A stretch of DNA of 56,326 bases from Candidatus Zipacnadia bacterium. GTDB taxonomy: Bacteria; Armatimonadota; Zipacnadia; Zipacnadales; UBA5352. The notes beneath the pieces are model-generated. The model did not search any database, was not told the origin of the DNA, and saw only the letters and a program-made list of their open reading frames with translations. The first letter of the stretch is position 1. Each line of letters starts with the position of its first letter. Location: NCBI GenBank assembly GCA_029820045.1, contig JALGVE010000003.1:1-56326 (forward strand), in the 5' to 3' direction. Positions 1-9,906 of this stretch are shown here, piece after piece. Made by a program: the position numbers and the translations under genes.

Positions 1-261
1 CAAGCCAACCGACAACTGCACGCAGCCGCAGCAACATGACCCTTTTCTCACCTACCAGTTGACATACACAGTCCGTACGGCGCTCACATTGCGTCTCCCG
101 CGCGCTGGGTCGCGCGGGCGCCCGGGCCCTCCATAGGGCGCGTCCATACGGCCCCGGCGGGGCATCCCGCCCGATGGGCGGGACGCCCTACACCGAAAAG
201 AAGCTTGCACACCCGCCAGCCAGCTAAAACCGATGCTTCTGACTGCAGTCAACGGTCCCAC

Positions 262-1836
262 CTAGTCCGCCTCGCGTGGCAATGCCCTCAGGTTGTCCAC
301 CTGCAGGCTGCCAGAGAGCGCGTTGGTGGGGGCCATCAGCGCGACGCCCACGTGGTTGATGGCCTGCCAGTTAATCCTGTCGCCCTGCTGTCGAGGCACG
401 AAGCTCGCGAAGGGCAGCTCAAAGCGCTGCCACTTGGACGTGACGCCAGTGACGAGATAATCGGCGATGCCGTTGTCGGTCTCGCCCGCCTCGTCTGAGG
501 TGGCGTCTTTTACCACCAACGTGAACGAGGGCACGTCGCCCTTGGCGTAGATGACGAAGCGATCGTACGTGGAGAGGTCCACCGTCTTGCCGGGCGCGAA
601 CCACATGGAGAAGCTGTGCGGCTCGCCCTCGATGGTGTAATCAACCTTCATCGAGCCTCCTCTGCCGCCCTCAGCGTCATCACCCGGTACGAAGGTGGCT
701 GTCCCGATGCACCTCTCCACCTGCGGCCACAGGCCCCAGTCACCGCCCCAATCCGGCGCGGCGTCCTGCGTCGGGAAGGTAAAGATCGCGAGCGGCTTGG
801 GAGGCGGGTTGGTTAACGGGTTGCCGGCCACATCGTAGGGCCCGTCCGGCAACGGGTTGCGCGATCCTGCCGGCGCAACGAAGATGGCGGGCCAGCGATC
901 CGTGCGCTTGTCGAAGGTTAAGCGCACAGGCTCGTCCGGCGTTGTCCAGTCCCTCAACGGTACCACGAAGATCTCGTAGTCGCTGGTGTTGTGGTCATGT
1001 TGACCGGGAGGGCAGGCGCCGTAGATGAGCCAATGGCCATCCGTCGAGACGCGCGGGAAGTACGTGTGGCTCCACGGGCCGCTCCGCTCGTTGAACACGA
1101 GAGGGTCCCCACCATCGGAGAGGTTGAAGCGAATGAACTTGCCGGCCGTCTGCACACCGTAGCCGTAATGCTGATCGGGCGCAACGTGTCCCTCGCACCC
1201 GCCGTGAACGTGCACCTGCACTTTGCCGTCAGGCGATAGCACCCATGTGCCCCGCGGCCGCGGCGACCAGGCGACAAAGCGTGTGCCCTCGTCATTGCCC
1301 GTGGCCACCCTGATCTCCGGCTCGAACTTGACGCCCTCAGGCGGGAAGACCCTCCGCTCTTCACCGGTCGCCACGTCGTACTCCCACGTGTCGTAGGCTT
1401 CCTTGCTGGGGTTGGGCCTGCGATAGAACTGAATGGCCTGATCGCCCTTCCGCCACTTCGGGCTGACGGCGTTGTCAATCAGTTTCCTCGCACCCGACCC
1501 GTCGCTCTTCATGATCCAGACCGCGTCCGGCTGCCCGGGAACCTTGTGCGTGAACAGCAGACGCTTGCCGTCAGCGGAGAAGTCGGCCTGCGTGTCCTCG
1601 CCGGGGCCGGAACTGAGGCGGCGCGCTCCGGTCCCGTCGGCGTTCATGGTGTAAAGCTGCCATTGTCCGGTGCGATTGCTTTCCCAGACGATCTGCCCGA
1701 CGATGCGGCCTTTAAGTCCCGCGAGCGCCTGGCGCTCGGCGTCGCTCGGCGAGACGCTCGATGCGGCCCCTGCTAGGGAGGTCACGCATAGGATACTGGC
1801 AATAGCCCACAGAGCACAGCGATACGACCTGATCAT
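262..1836 (-). CDS. Secreted TolB/PD40-like beta-propeller protein with C-terminal carbohydrate-binding-like region
   Basis: N-terminal signal peptide; repeats such as 'IVWESNRTGQWQLYTMNADGTGARRLSSGPGEDTQADFSADGKRLLFTH' match the WD40-like PD40/TolB pattern; C-terminus resembles a beta-sandwich CBM ('MKVDYTIEGEPHSFSMWFAPGKTVDLSTYDRFVIYAKGD'). Confidence 0.75.
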   Translation of the reverse strand: MIRSYRCALWAIASILCVTSLAGAASSVSPSDAERQALAGLKGRIVGQIVWESNRTGQWQLYTMNADGTGARRLSSGPGEDTQADFSADGKRLLFTHKVPGQPDAVWIMKSDGSGARKLIDNAVSPKWRKGDQAIQFYRRPNPSKEAYDTWEYDVATGEERRVFPPEGVKFEPEIRVATGNDEGTRFVAWSPRPRGTWVLSPDGKVQVHVHGGCEGHVAPDQHYGYGVQTAGKFIRFNLSDGGDPLVFNERSGPWSHTYFPRVSTDGHWLIYGACPPGQHDHNTSDYEIFVVPLRDWTTPDEPVRLTFDKRTDRWPAIFVAPAGSRNPLPDGPYDVAGNPLTNPPPKPLAIFTFPTQDAAPDWGGDWGLWPQVERCIGTATFVPGDDAEGGRGGSMKVDYTIEGEPHSFSMWFAPGKTVDLSTYDRFVIYAKGDVPSFTLVVKDATSDEAGETDNGIADYLVTGVTSKWQRFELPFASFVPRQQGDRINWQAINHVGVALMAPTNALSGSLQVDNLRALPREAD

Positions 1837-1893
1837 TTCTGCTCATCCCTTCCTGGCGCGCTCAAATCGCCACCCCGGTGTCGTTTCGTTCCA

Positions 1894-2673
1894 TCACTCT
1901 TCCGTGTACTTAACGACCCAGTACGGCGTGAGGCTGTACTCGTTGGTGTCATCCGCTTGCATGACGCGGGCGAACTCCTTGCGTTCGGCGAAGGGCTGGA
2001 TGGTCAGCCGATGACGCTGGCCGACGCTGAACCTCGCGGCCGGTTTGAGCTTGCCGTCCTTCATACCCCAGAAGACCGCGAGAAGTTCCTTGCCGTCGTA
2101 GTTGCCGCTCTCCACGCTGTCCACCCGGTACTTGATGAAGGTCACACAGGTGTCATAGGGCACAGAGGACGGCTCCGGCACATTCGAGACGACCTCTATC
2201 TGCCCTACGATCACGGTGCCCTTCGGCTTCTCCTCAGGCGTCGCCCGCCCGGGCGAGGCGGGCGTCTCTGCCACGGGTTGCTCAGGACGGACGGCTGGCC
2301 CGCCGCTCCCTGCCTCGGTCGTGTCAGCCTCGGGGGGCTTCTCGGCAGGTTCTCGCGGTTCTTTCGCCTCCTCGGCCCGCGCCGGCGGCCCGCTGCTTTC
2401 CGCTGCCTTCGCGGCGGCTTCCGCCTTGGGAGCGGGCGCCTTGGCCTTGGCCTCAGCGGCCGGCGCAGAGGGCGCCTCAGCAGGCTCCTCCACAACCGCA
2501 GGCGCTTCTTCCGCCGCAGCGGTGTCCACCGGCTCCTCCTCGTTGACCTCCACCGGTGCGACTGTCTCCTCGACCTGCTGCTGCGACCTGGCGCAGCCAA
2601 CGAACGCTGCCACTACTGGAATCAGACTCAGACAGACAACCACGGACATAACCCTCGCACGCAAGAGACCCAT
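1894..2673 (-). CDS. Hypothetical lipoprotein with Ala/Pro/Glu-rich linker
   Basis: Signal peptide and lipobox-like 'VVAAFVGC'; low-complexity A/E/P linker; folded-looking C-terminal domain; precedes AlgJ/AlgI-like genes on the same strand order. Confidence 0.65.
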   Translation of the reverse strand: MGLLRARVMSVVVCLSLIPVVAAFVGCARSQQQVEETVAPVEVNEEEPVDTAAAEEAPAVVEEPAEAPSAPAAEAKAKAPAPKAEAAAKAAESSGPPARAEEAKEPREPAEKPPEADTTEAGSGGPAVRPEQPVAETPASPGRATPEEKPKGTVIVGQIEVVSNVPEPSSVPYDTCVTFIKYRVDSVESGNYDGKELLAVFWGMKDGKLKPAARFSVGQRHRLTIQPFAERKEFARVMQADDTNEYSLTPYWVVKYTEE

Positions 2674-2756
2674 CGTGATCCTCCTATCGCATCGCGCAAC
2701 TGCTCACCTGCAAGCCCCTTCGCTCCACTCAGCGTAAGTCTGTCATTGTGATAGTG

Positions 2757-2779
2757 GGACAGACGCCCTGTCTGTCCCA
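2757..2779. repeat. Inverted repeat GGGACAGAC-N5-GTCTGTCCC
   Basis: Read directly: gggacagac gccct gtctgtccc, perfect 9-bp arms. Confidence 0.7.
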
Positions 2780-2792
2780 AGCATCGGCAGAC

Positions 2793-2872
2793 GAACAACG
2801 GGGACAGGTGGGGGCACCTGTCCTACTGTAGAGGAACAACGGGGACAGGTGGGGGCACCTGTCCTACTGTAG
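2793..2872. repeat. Tandem 41-bp direct repeat (2 copies), each with an ACAGGTG/CACCTGT hairpin
   Basis: 'gaacaacggggacaggtgggggcacctgtcctactgtaga' occurs at 2793 and again at 2834. Confidence 0.85.
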
Positions 2873-2914
2873 ACGAGGCGCCCTTCACTGCACTAAGGGT
2901 GACACCGTAAACAG

Positions 2915-4087
2915 TCACCGCGTCCCTATCTCGATGCGCTGCCACTCGCCGTTGGCGACGACCAGGTCGCGGGCCGCGAACTGCCAGATGACGAGCTTCT
3001 TGCCCCTGAGAGGGTCCGGGCGTCGAACCAGCGCCGCTCGCGCGGTGTTCACGCCACCATCGTTGAGCGCGATGATATCTATGCCCCGGCCCAGGCGCAG
3101 GGCAAGCTGCTCTCCCAGCCCGGCGTGATCGCCCCATCCCATGCTTGGGTCCGAGTAGATGTTGGTGAAGCTGTCGCCCAACAGGACAATCGGGGAGGCG
3201 GCATCCGGCTCGAGCGGCTGGCCCGTGTCGGCATCTACGACCCGACGGATGCTGACGCGCTGCGGCTCAAACCCCGGCAGGACTGGGACCTCGAGCATGT
3301 CGTAGAGGTCGCCCAAGCGCGTCACCGACACTGGCTGCGCGCGGAGCCGCCGCTGGTCCCCGTCAAGCGCAGGCAGGCGCCGGACCAGCTCATCGGCTGC
3401 TACGTCCAGGCCCTCTGGCGTCCAGTGAGTGTCCTGGCGCAGGTACAGCTCCGCAGCGCTCCTCGCCCGCCACAGGGCTTCGCTCGGATCAACGACCGCC
3501 ACCCCCTGCCGCTTCATCTCAGCGAGGAACTCCGCCATGTCCCGGTTCGTGGGCGGGCCCTCCTCGACTGGATAGCGAGGCGACAGCCACTCGGGATAGA
3601 TGGTCTGCTTGCCCGGCGCCACCAGCACCACCAGGTCAACAGCGTAAGCGGCAAGCGTATCGCGAAACGCCACGATGGCGCCAACGGGGTGACCCTCTCC
3701 GTAGGGATTGTCCATGAACCCACGCCCGATGACGGCGTCCAGGCTGGGCCGATAGATGAGTGTGTCGCCTCGACCCACCACGACTTTCTGGTTCCCCGCG
3801 CGCAGCGCCAGCAGATCAAACTCCTGCACGGGCTTCCGGACCGCCTCCGCGACCACTGAGTTAGCCTCGACCGCGTGCTCGTAGGCCTGGATGCCCTCCA
3901 GCGTCGGTATCTGCCGGAAGATGTCCAGCTCCTGCACCGGCTCGCCACGGCGCAGCTCCGTGATAATCTGCACCACGGGCACCACCGTGATAAGCAAGAG
4001 GAAGCACGGGATGACGGCAAGCTGCGCCCACCTGGCCGGGAGCGCGGTTGCTGCTGCGGTCTTTTCGCTGACCTGGTTTGCTGCCAC
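2915..4087 (-). CDS. AlgJ/AlgX-like SGNH-hydrolase-type O-acetyltransferase
   Basis: Motifs 'RQDTHWTPEGLDVAADELVRRL' and 'IVLLGDSFTNIYSDPSMGWGDHAGLGEQLALRLGR', typical of ALGX/AlgJ SGNH-like domains; N-terminal TM segment; next to an MBOAT gene. Confidence 0.85.
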   Translation of the reverse strand: MAANQVSEKTAAATALPARWAQLAVIPCFLLLITVVPVVQIITELRRGEPVQELDIFRQIPTLEGIQAYEHAVEANSVVAEAVRKPVQEFDLLALRAGNQKVVVGRGDTLIYRPSLDAVIGRGFMDNPYGEGHPVGAIVAFRDTLAAYAVDLVVLVAPGKQTIYPEWLSPRYPVEEGPPTNRDMAEFLAEMKRQGVAVVDPSEALWRARSAAELYLRQDTHWTPEGLDVAADELVRRLPALDGDQRRLRAQPVSVTRLGDLYDMLEVPVLPGFEPQRVSIRRVVDADTGQPLEPDAASPIVLLGDSFTNIYSDPSMGWGDHAGLGEQLALRLGRGIDIIALNDGGVNTARAALVRRPDPLRGKKLVIWQFAARDLVVANGEWQRIEIGTR

Positions 4088-4117
4088 CAGTCTCTGCCTC
4101 CGACGCGCCTCGCGTTT

Positions 4118-4224
4118 GTCGTATGGAGGCGCCGGGCTTCAGCTCAGCCCATGACGCTCAACGGGTCGCCCGGGCACGCCGACGACATTCTCGGCCGGGC
4201 TAAAGCCCGGCCGCTCCATACGAC
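4118..4224. repeat. 107-bp intergenic element with 11-bp perfect terminal inverted repeats and internal GC-rich hairpins
   Basis: gtcgtatggag (4118-4128) / ctccatacgac (4214-4224); internal ggccgggct-aa-agcccggcc (4193-4212). Confidence 0.75.
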
Positions 4225-4268
4225 CCTCCGTCGCGGCGTCGCAATGACTCACGCCCCCCGCCGCCTGG

Positions 4269-5717
4269 TCAGAACCGGAAGTACAGGAACGGGTTGTACG
4301 CCTGCGTGAACATGACTGCCACCGATGCCGCGAGCGACGCAGCCGCGAGACCGAGCTTAGCGGGTCGAAGGTCCTCCGCGGCATCCCAGGTGTCGAGTGC
4401 GAAGATGTGCACCAGGAAACAGGCCGCGAAGACTAGCAGGAACTGCGGCTGATAGAGCACCGACCCGACCAGTATCCCGGCCGGCCCGGCCTCCTGAAGG
4501 CCGAACATCGCTCCCAGGTAGCTGATGGCCTGCCCAAAGGTCTCCGCACGGAAGAAGACCCAGGTTATCAGGACCACGATGAAGGTGATGACGATCCTCA
4601 ACGGCTGCGGCAGGCGGCGATAGAGCGGCTGCTTCCCGTTCCAGCGCTCGAGCGCCAGCAGCACGCCGTGCAGCGCGCCCCAGATGACGAAGGTCCATTG
4701 CGCGCCATGCCACAGCCCGCCCAGCAGCATCACGATGGCCAGGTTGGCGTAGGTGCGCCGGGGGCCGCGCCGGTTCCCGCCCAGGGGGATATACAGGTAA
4801 TCGCGCAGCCACGTGGATAGCGAGATGTGCCAACGCCGCCAGAACTCCGTCATGCCCTCGGAGAGATAGGGCAGGTTGAAGTTGCGCTTAAACTCAAAGC
4901 CGAGCATCAGCCCCAGGCCGATGGCCATGTCGGAGTAGCCGCTGAAATCGAAGTATATCTGAAAGGCATAGGCGGCCACCCCAACCCAAGCGTCGTACCA
5001 CATCAGCCCTCCCGCGCCGAAGGTGGCATCCGCCACCTGCCCCATCGGGTTGGCGAGCAGTATCTTCTTCGCCATGCCGAAGCCGAAGAAGAGGATACCG
5101 CGCGCGAACTTCTCCACCGTGTGCGAGCGCCAGCGGAGTTGCTCCGCCAGGTCCTGGTAGCGGACGATGGGGCCGGCCACTAACTGAGGGAAGAGCGCGA
5201 CGTAACATGCGAAGTCGAGGAAATCCCGCGCGACCCGCGCATCCCTACGATAGAGGTCAATCGAGTAGCTCATGGACTGAAAGGTGTAGAACGAAATGCC
5301 GACCGGCAGCACCACCTGGTAGACGCGCACAGCGTCGTGGCCCAGCCAGCTCAACAGGTAGTTCAGGTTCGTCTCCGCGAAGCCGAGGTACTTGAAGAAA
5401 CCGAGCAGCGCCAGGTTGGTGCTGATGGAGATCACGAGCGCCAGCTTCCGCTGCCGCGCCGAGGGGAGACCCTCGCCCGCCGGCTCGTCGTTAGCGAAGC
5501 GCCGCAGTCGCCAGCGCCCGACGATGAGCTGGCCGGCCGTGTAGTCCACGGTGGTCGAGAACAGCATCAGGAAGATGAACCACGGGTTGGCCCAGCCGTA
5601 GAAGACGTAGCTGACTATCGCGATGAGGAGCTGGCGCCAGCGCATGGGGCAGGCGTAGTACAGCGCCAGCACCAGCGGCAGGAAGTAGAAGATGAAGATG
5701 TGTGATGAGAAAACCAT
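4269..5717 (-). CDS. MBOAT family O-acyltransferase (AlgI-like)
   Basis: Multi-pass membrane protein starting 'MVFSSHIFIFYFLPLVLALYYA'; MBOAT motifs 'ALFPQLVAGPIVRYQDLAEQL', 'WRRWHISLSTWLRDYLYIPLGGNRRG', 'GGLWHGAQWTFVIWGALHG'. Confidence 0.95.
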   Translation of the reverse strand: MVFSSHIFIFYFLPLVLALYYACPMRWRQLLIAIVSYVFYGWANPWFIFLMLFSTTVDYTAGQLIVGRWRLRRFANDEPAGEGLPSARQRKLALVISISTNLALLGFFKYLGFAETNLNYLLSWLGHDAVRVYQVVLPVGISFYTFQSMSYSIDLYRRDARVARDFLDFACYVALFPQLVAGPIVRYQDLAEQLRWRSHTVEKFARGILFFGFGMAKKILLANPMGQVADATFGAGGLMWYDAWVGVAAYAFQIYFDFSGYSDMAIGLGLMLGFEFKRNFNLPYLSEGMTEFWRRWHISLSTWLRDYLYIPLGGNRRGPRRTYANLAIVMLLGGLWHGAQWTFVIWGALHGVLLALERWNGKQPLYRRLPQPLRIVITFIVVLITWVFFRAETFGQAISYLGAMFGLQEAGPAGILVGSVLYQPQFLLVFAACFLVHIFALDTWDAAEDLRPAKLGLAAASLAASVAVMFTQAYNPFLYFRF

Positions 5718-5755
5718 GAGGATGGTTGCACGGGTATTGCGGCCTGCATTCTCTC

Positions 5756-7693
5756 CTACGGCAGCTTGATTATCTCCCAGGGGGCCCAGTAGTTGTACAG
5801 GTCGCGCGCGACTACCGTCCAGATGACGAGCTTTTTTGCCTCGATGGCATCATGCCCGCGCCGCGCGAGTTGCCCGCGGATACGCGGCCCGCTGCCCTGC
5901 GCCATGATCAGGTCAACAGGCAGCGAGAGGTCCTTTGCCAGGTGCGCCGACAGCCCCGCGTGCTGGCAGTCCTCGAAGTGAAAGACGCCGGTGAAGCTGT
6001 CCCCCAGCATGACGATGGGGCTGTCGGGATCGTCAACGTAAAGCGTCCCGCCGGGCGCCACGACCTGCTGGGCGGTGAGGCGCAGCGGTCGGTACGCCAG
6101 CTTCTCCTGATCGGTCAGCATCTCGCAGATGTCGCCCAGCCTGGTGAAGTTGACCTGCTTGACCGAGTACTGGACCTGTTGCGGGCGCAAGGACTCGTAC
6201 CAGGGGTACTGTCTGACACGCTCGGCAATGAGCCTCGCGGCCAACTCAACGCCGCGGGGAGCCCAGTGGGTATCCTGCGGCATATACAGGAGGTCATCCC
6301 CCGCCCCCCGCTGCTCGATGAAGGTCGGCAGCAGGTCAACGATCTCGACGCCGGCCGCGGCCAGCTCGCCCAGCAGCTTCCGGCAATAGGGCGCGACGTA
6401 GGGCTTCGCGCCCGCCGGCGCCTTGTCGGAGACCTTCTCCGGGAAGACCTCCGCCTTGGTCGGTATCACTACAAGCAGCAGGTCAATGCCCCGGGCTTTC
6501 AACTGCTGGTTGAAGTCAATGATGGCGGGATAGGGGTCACGCCCGTCCGGCTGGTCACGCAGGTCCCCCGACACCAGGTACTCCAGGTCGCCGCGGAAGA
6601 ACAGGAAACCGTCCTTGCCGATGAGGCCGCGCAGCTCCGCAGGCCTGGCCTCAAGTCGCTGGCGTACGTCAGCACGGAAGTCAGCCAGCAGGCCGCACCA
6701 CGCCTCCCAGCTCCCACCCCAGGCTTGCAGCTCCGCCTCCCAGGGATTGCTCGGCGGCTCGGTCGCGCCCGGCTTGACCGCGGCGCCGCTCGCATCGGCC
6801 AGCAGAAAGACGTTGTAGATGACCTCGCCGTAAGGCTTGCCTCTCATCACGACAAAGGGGCTGGCGAACGACTTCCCACCGAGGGCTTGGGTTATCTCCG
6901 GCTCGGTATCGGCGTTCGGCCAGGGATGCGTCGTCTCCGGTTCCAGAGTCTCTGTCATGAGGGACTGATACCAGTCGGAGGCCAGCTCGAAGAAGTAGGT
7001 CTCCATCTCCTCCACCGTCAAGGGCTTGCTCAGGTAGTCGCCGCGTATCTCAGCCAACAGCTCCGGCGGACAGCCTGGCGCGTTCATCTTCCCGTATATC
7101 TCGCCGTAGCTATCCCCGTCTTCGTCAGTGATAGGGAGCCACGTGACCTCCGGGCGGAACTCGACCTTGACCCAGATTTCGTCGCCATGCAGGTAGGCCG
7201 TGGATACCTGCTGAAGCGGCCGGACCAGGTCGTCGTTGCTCCACTTCTCTCCGCTGACCTGGCTGCCGATGACGAGCAGGGAGTACGCCGCATCGTAGTT
7301 CCACTCCAGCAGGTGCTTGACCAGCGGGGTCCAGGCGAGGGGGCGCTCAAGCTCCTGATCTGTAAGCGGCGTCTCGCTCAGCCTATCCCGGATGGTATCA
7401 GGGACAAGCGCACCGCCGAAGGTCAGCTCATTCAGCGCGGGCGGGGCAGCAGGAGCGTGGAGCGGGTCTGTGAGGGGGAAGTGAAACATCGGATTGCGGT
7501 CGTAAGCCGCGTAGTCAAGCGCCGCGCGGTCCGTGTGCGAGAGCACGCGCACCATGACCTTTGAGGTGCAGCGGTCATAGGAGGCCTGTAGAGCCTGCGC
7601 GAGGGCCAGGTCGCTCGTATCGGCGGCGGCCAGCCCCGTTGCGAAGCTGAGCGCGACGAACACCAGGACCTTGCGTTGACAATCTGCCATCAT
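5756..7693 (-). CDS. AlgX/AlgJ-like SGNH-hydrolase-type acetyltransferase, secreted
   Basis: Signal peptide; 'MPQDTHWAPRGVELAARLIAERV' and 'PIVMLGDSFTGVFHFEDCQHAGLSAHLAKDL' ALGX-type motifs. Confidence 0.85.
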   Translation of the reverse strand: MMADCQRKVLVFVALSFATGLAAADTSDLALAQALQASYDRCTSKVMVRVLSHTDRAALDYAAYDRNPMFHFPLTDPLHAPAAPPALNELTFGGALVPDTIRDRLSETPLTDQELERPLAWTPLVKHLLEWNYDAAYSLLVIGSQVSGEKWSNDDLVRPLQQVSTAYLHGDEIWVKVEFRPEVTWLPITDEDGDSYGEIYGKMNAPGCPPELLAEIRGDYLSKPLTVEEMETYFFELASDWYQSLMTETLEPETTHPWPNADTEPEITQALGGKSFASPFVVMRGKPYGEVIYNVFLLADASGAAVKPGATEPPSNPWEAELQAWGGSWEAWCGLLADFRADVRQRLEARPAELRGLIGKDGFLFFRGDLEYLVSGDLRDQPDGRDPYPAIIDFNQQLKARGIDLLLVVIPTKAEVFPEKVSDKAPAGAKPYVAPYCRKLLGELAAAGVEIVDLLPTFIEQRGAGDDLLYMPQDTHWAPRGVELAARLIAERVRQYPWYESLRPQQVQYSVKQVNFTRLGDICEMLTDQEKLAYRPLRLTAQQVVAPGGTLYVDDPDSPIVMLGDSFTGVFHFEDCQHAGLSAHLAKDLSLPVDLIMAQGSGPRIRGQLARRGHDAIEAKKLVIWTVVARDLYNYWAPWEIIKLP

Positions 7694-7953
7694 CTTTATC
7701 CCTCGAACCCGGGTCGTGGCCGGTCACCAGTTCATAACGCAGGCGAGAGGATGCAGTTCCGCCGGACACACAAGCTTAAACGATCCGGGTGGGGCCAGAC
7801 GGCGGAGAATCGAGGCAGGCCGAAGCGCAGGGAACTTGCTACCAGGCCATCCGTTTGTTCTGCTTAGGAGCATACGGGAAAGGCTGGCAGTGCGCAAGCC
7901 CTCGGAGCGCCGGGCCGGCTGGACTGCGCGCTGCCGGGGGGAGAGGTAGCAAA

Positions 7954-9906
7954 GTGAAGAGGCAGCGAAAACCGTCCATCCGCATGACTGACGCCCCACT
8001 GGTCGTGGTGATCCTCATGCTAACCGCCAGCGCCGCAGCAGCGTTTGACTGGCAGACCGCCTCGCCGGAGAGCCAGGGGATGTCCAGCGCGAGGCTGGAG
8101 GCGATGGGTGAAGACCTCCTCGCGCACGGCACGACGGCCGTGCTGGTCATCAGGCATGACCGCATCGTGTACGAGCGGTACGCCCAGGGCTGGAGCCGCG
8201 ACAAGAAGCATTACACCGCCTCGCTGGCAAAGGCGCTGGTCGGCGGCATGTCGCTCATGCTGGCGCTCGATGACGGGCGGCTGGGCGCCGATGACCTGGC
8301 CTGCAAGTACGTGCCCACCTGGCGGGATGACCCGCTGAAGTCGAAGATCACCATCCGCCACCTGGCGACGCACTCCTCGGGGATCGAGGACGCTGAGGAG
8401 GAGGGCAAGCCGCACGGGCAGCTCACCGGCTGGAAGGGCGACTTCTGGAAGCGCAAGCCCAACCCGTTCTTGAGCGCGCGCGATCAGGCGCCGGTCATCT
8501 TCGAGCCGGGCACCCGCGTTGCGTACAGCAACCCCGGGATGGCAATGCTCTCGTACTGCATTGCTGCGGCCCTCAAAGGTGCGCCTGAGCCGGACGTGAA
8601 GACCTTGCTCACCAAGCGCATCATGGACCCCATCGGCGCGCCGCGCGATGAGTGGAGCATGAGCTACGGGCAGACCTTCGAACTGGACGGGCTCGCGCTG
8701 CACGCGAACTGGGGCGGCGGCGGCTACAGCCCGAATGCGGTGGCGCGGGTGGGTCGGCTCATGCTGCGCAAGGGAGACTGGGACGGCGTCCGGCTCGTCA
8801 GCCCTGAGGCGGTGGAGCTGGTGACGGCCGACGCCGGGATGCCGACGCCAGGCCGGTCCCACGGCATCAGTCTCCGTTCCGGCCTCTGCTGGTGGCTCAA
8901 CTCGGACGGCGTGCTCTCCAAGGTCCCGCGCGATATGTTCGCTGGCTCGGGCGCCGGCAATCAGCTCCTGGTGGTCATCCCGAGCCTGGACCTCATCGTG
9001 GTGCGCAACGGTTCAGCCCTGGGTGGCAGCTTCTGGGACCCCATTGAGCAGCACCTGCTCGACCCCCTGATGGCGGCTATCACCGATGACGAGGCAGAGG
9101 CATCACTGCTGCCGTATCCGCCGAGCGACCTCATCAAGGCAGTCAAGTTCGCGCCGGTTCAGGAAGTGGTCAGGAGGGCGGTGGGCAGCGACAACTGGCC
9201 CATCACCTGGGCCGACGATGACATGCAATACGCCGCGTACGGCGATGGCTGGGGCTTTGACCTGCCCGACGAGCGCAAGCTCAGCCTGGGCTTGACGCGC
9301 ATCATCGGCGGCCCGGACGACTTCATGGGTGTCAACGTGCCCTCCCCGACCGCTGAACGCACAGGCGATGGCCCGAAGGGCCCCAAGGCCAGCGGCATGA
9401 TCATGGTGAACGGCGTGCTCTACATGCTCGTTCGTAACGCGAACAACTCCCAGCTCGCCTGGTCGCCGGACCATGGCCGCACCTGGCAGTGGGGCTTTCG
9501 CTTCGAGACCAGCTTCGGCTGCCCAAGCTTCCTGAACTTCGGCAGGAACAACGAGGGCGCGCGGGACCATTACGTCTACCTCTGCTCGTCAGACGGTCCG
9601 AGCGCATATGAGTCCTACGATGGCGTGGTGCTCGCGCGCGTACCCGACCGCCGCCTCAGGGAGCGTCAGGCCTACGAGTTCTTCGTGGAGATGGACCGCG
9701 AGGGCGCACCTGTGTGGACTTCCGACATTGCCAAGCGTGGGCCGGTCTTCACCTATCCCGGGCACTGCGCGCGCGTGGATATGGTCTACAACCCGGGCAT
9801 CAGACGCTACCTGCTCGCCCTTGGCTTCGACCATCACGGCGGCTGGGGCATATTCGACGCGCCCGAGCCGTGGGGGCCGTGGAGCACGCGCCTGGGACGC
9901 GGGTGA
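7954..9906 (+). CDS. Beta-lactamase-family serine hydrolase fused to a C-terminal beta-propeller-like domain (frameshifted near its 3' end)
   Basis: Probable GTG start at 7954; 'HYTASLAKALVGGMSLMLALDDGRL' (SxxK-type) and 'YSNPGMAMLSY' (YxN) motifs of the PF00144-type family. The stop at 9906 appears premature (see finding). Confidence 0.8.
   Translation: MKRQRKPSIRMTDAPLVVVILMLTASAAAAFDWQTASPESQGMSSARLEAMGEDLLAHGTTAVLVIRHDRIVYERYAQGWSRDKKHYTASLAKALVGGMSLMLALDDGRLGADDLACKYVPTWRDDPLKSKITIRHLATHSSGIEDAEEEGKPHGQLTGWKGDFWKRKPNPFLSARDQAPVIFEPGTRVAYSNPGMAMLSYCIAAALKGAPEPDVKTLLTKRIMDPIGAPRDEWSMSYGQTFELDGLALHANWGGGGYSPNAVARVGRLMLRKGDWDGVRLVSPEAVELVTADAGMPTPGRSHGISLRSGLCWWLNSDGVLSKVPRDMFAGSGAGNQLLVVIPSLDLIVVRNGSALGGSFWDPIEQHLLDPLMAAITDDEAEASLLPYPPSDLIKAVKFAPVQEVVRRAVGSDNWPITWADDDMQYAAYGDGWGFDLPDERKLSLGLTRIIGGPDDFMGVNVPSPTAERTGDGPKGPKASGMIMVNGVLYMLVRNANNSQLAWSPDHGRTWQWGFRFETSFGCPSFLNFGRNNEGARDHYVYLCSSDGPSAYESYDGVVLARVPDRRLRERQAYEFFVEMDREGAPVWTSDIAKRGPVFTYPGHCARVDMVYNPGIRRYLLALGFDHHGGWGIFDAPEPWGPWSTRLGRG

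Noticed and set aside
5726-7564. 612-aa plus-strand ORF antisense to the AlgX/J-like gene
   Set aside because: Shadow ORF of high-GC coding DNA; no recognisable motifs, whereas the opposite strand has clear ALGX motifs.
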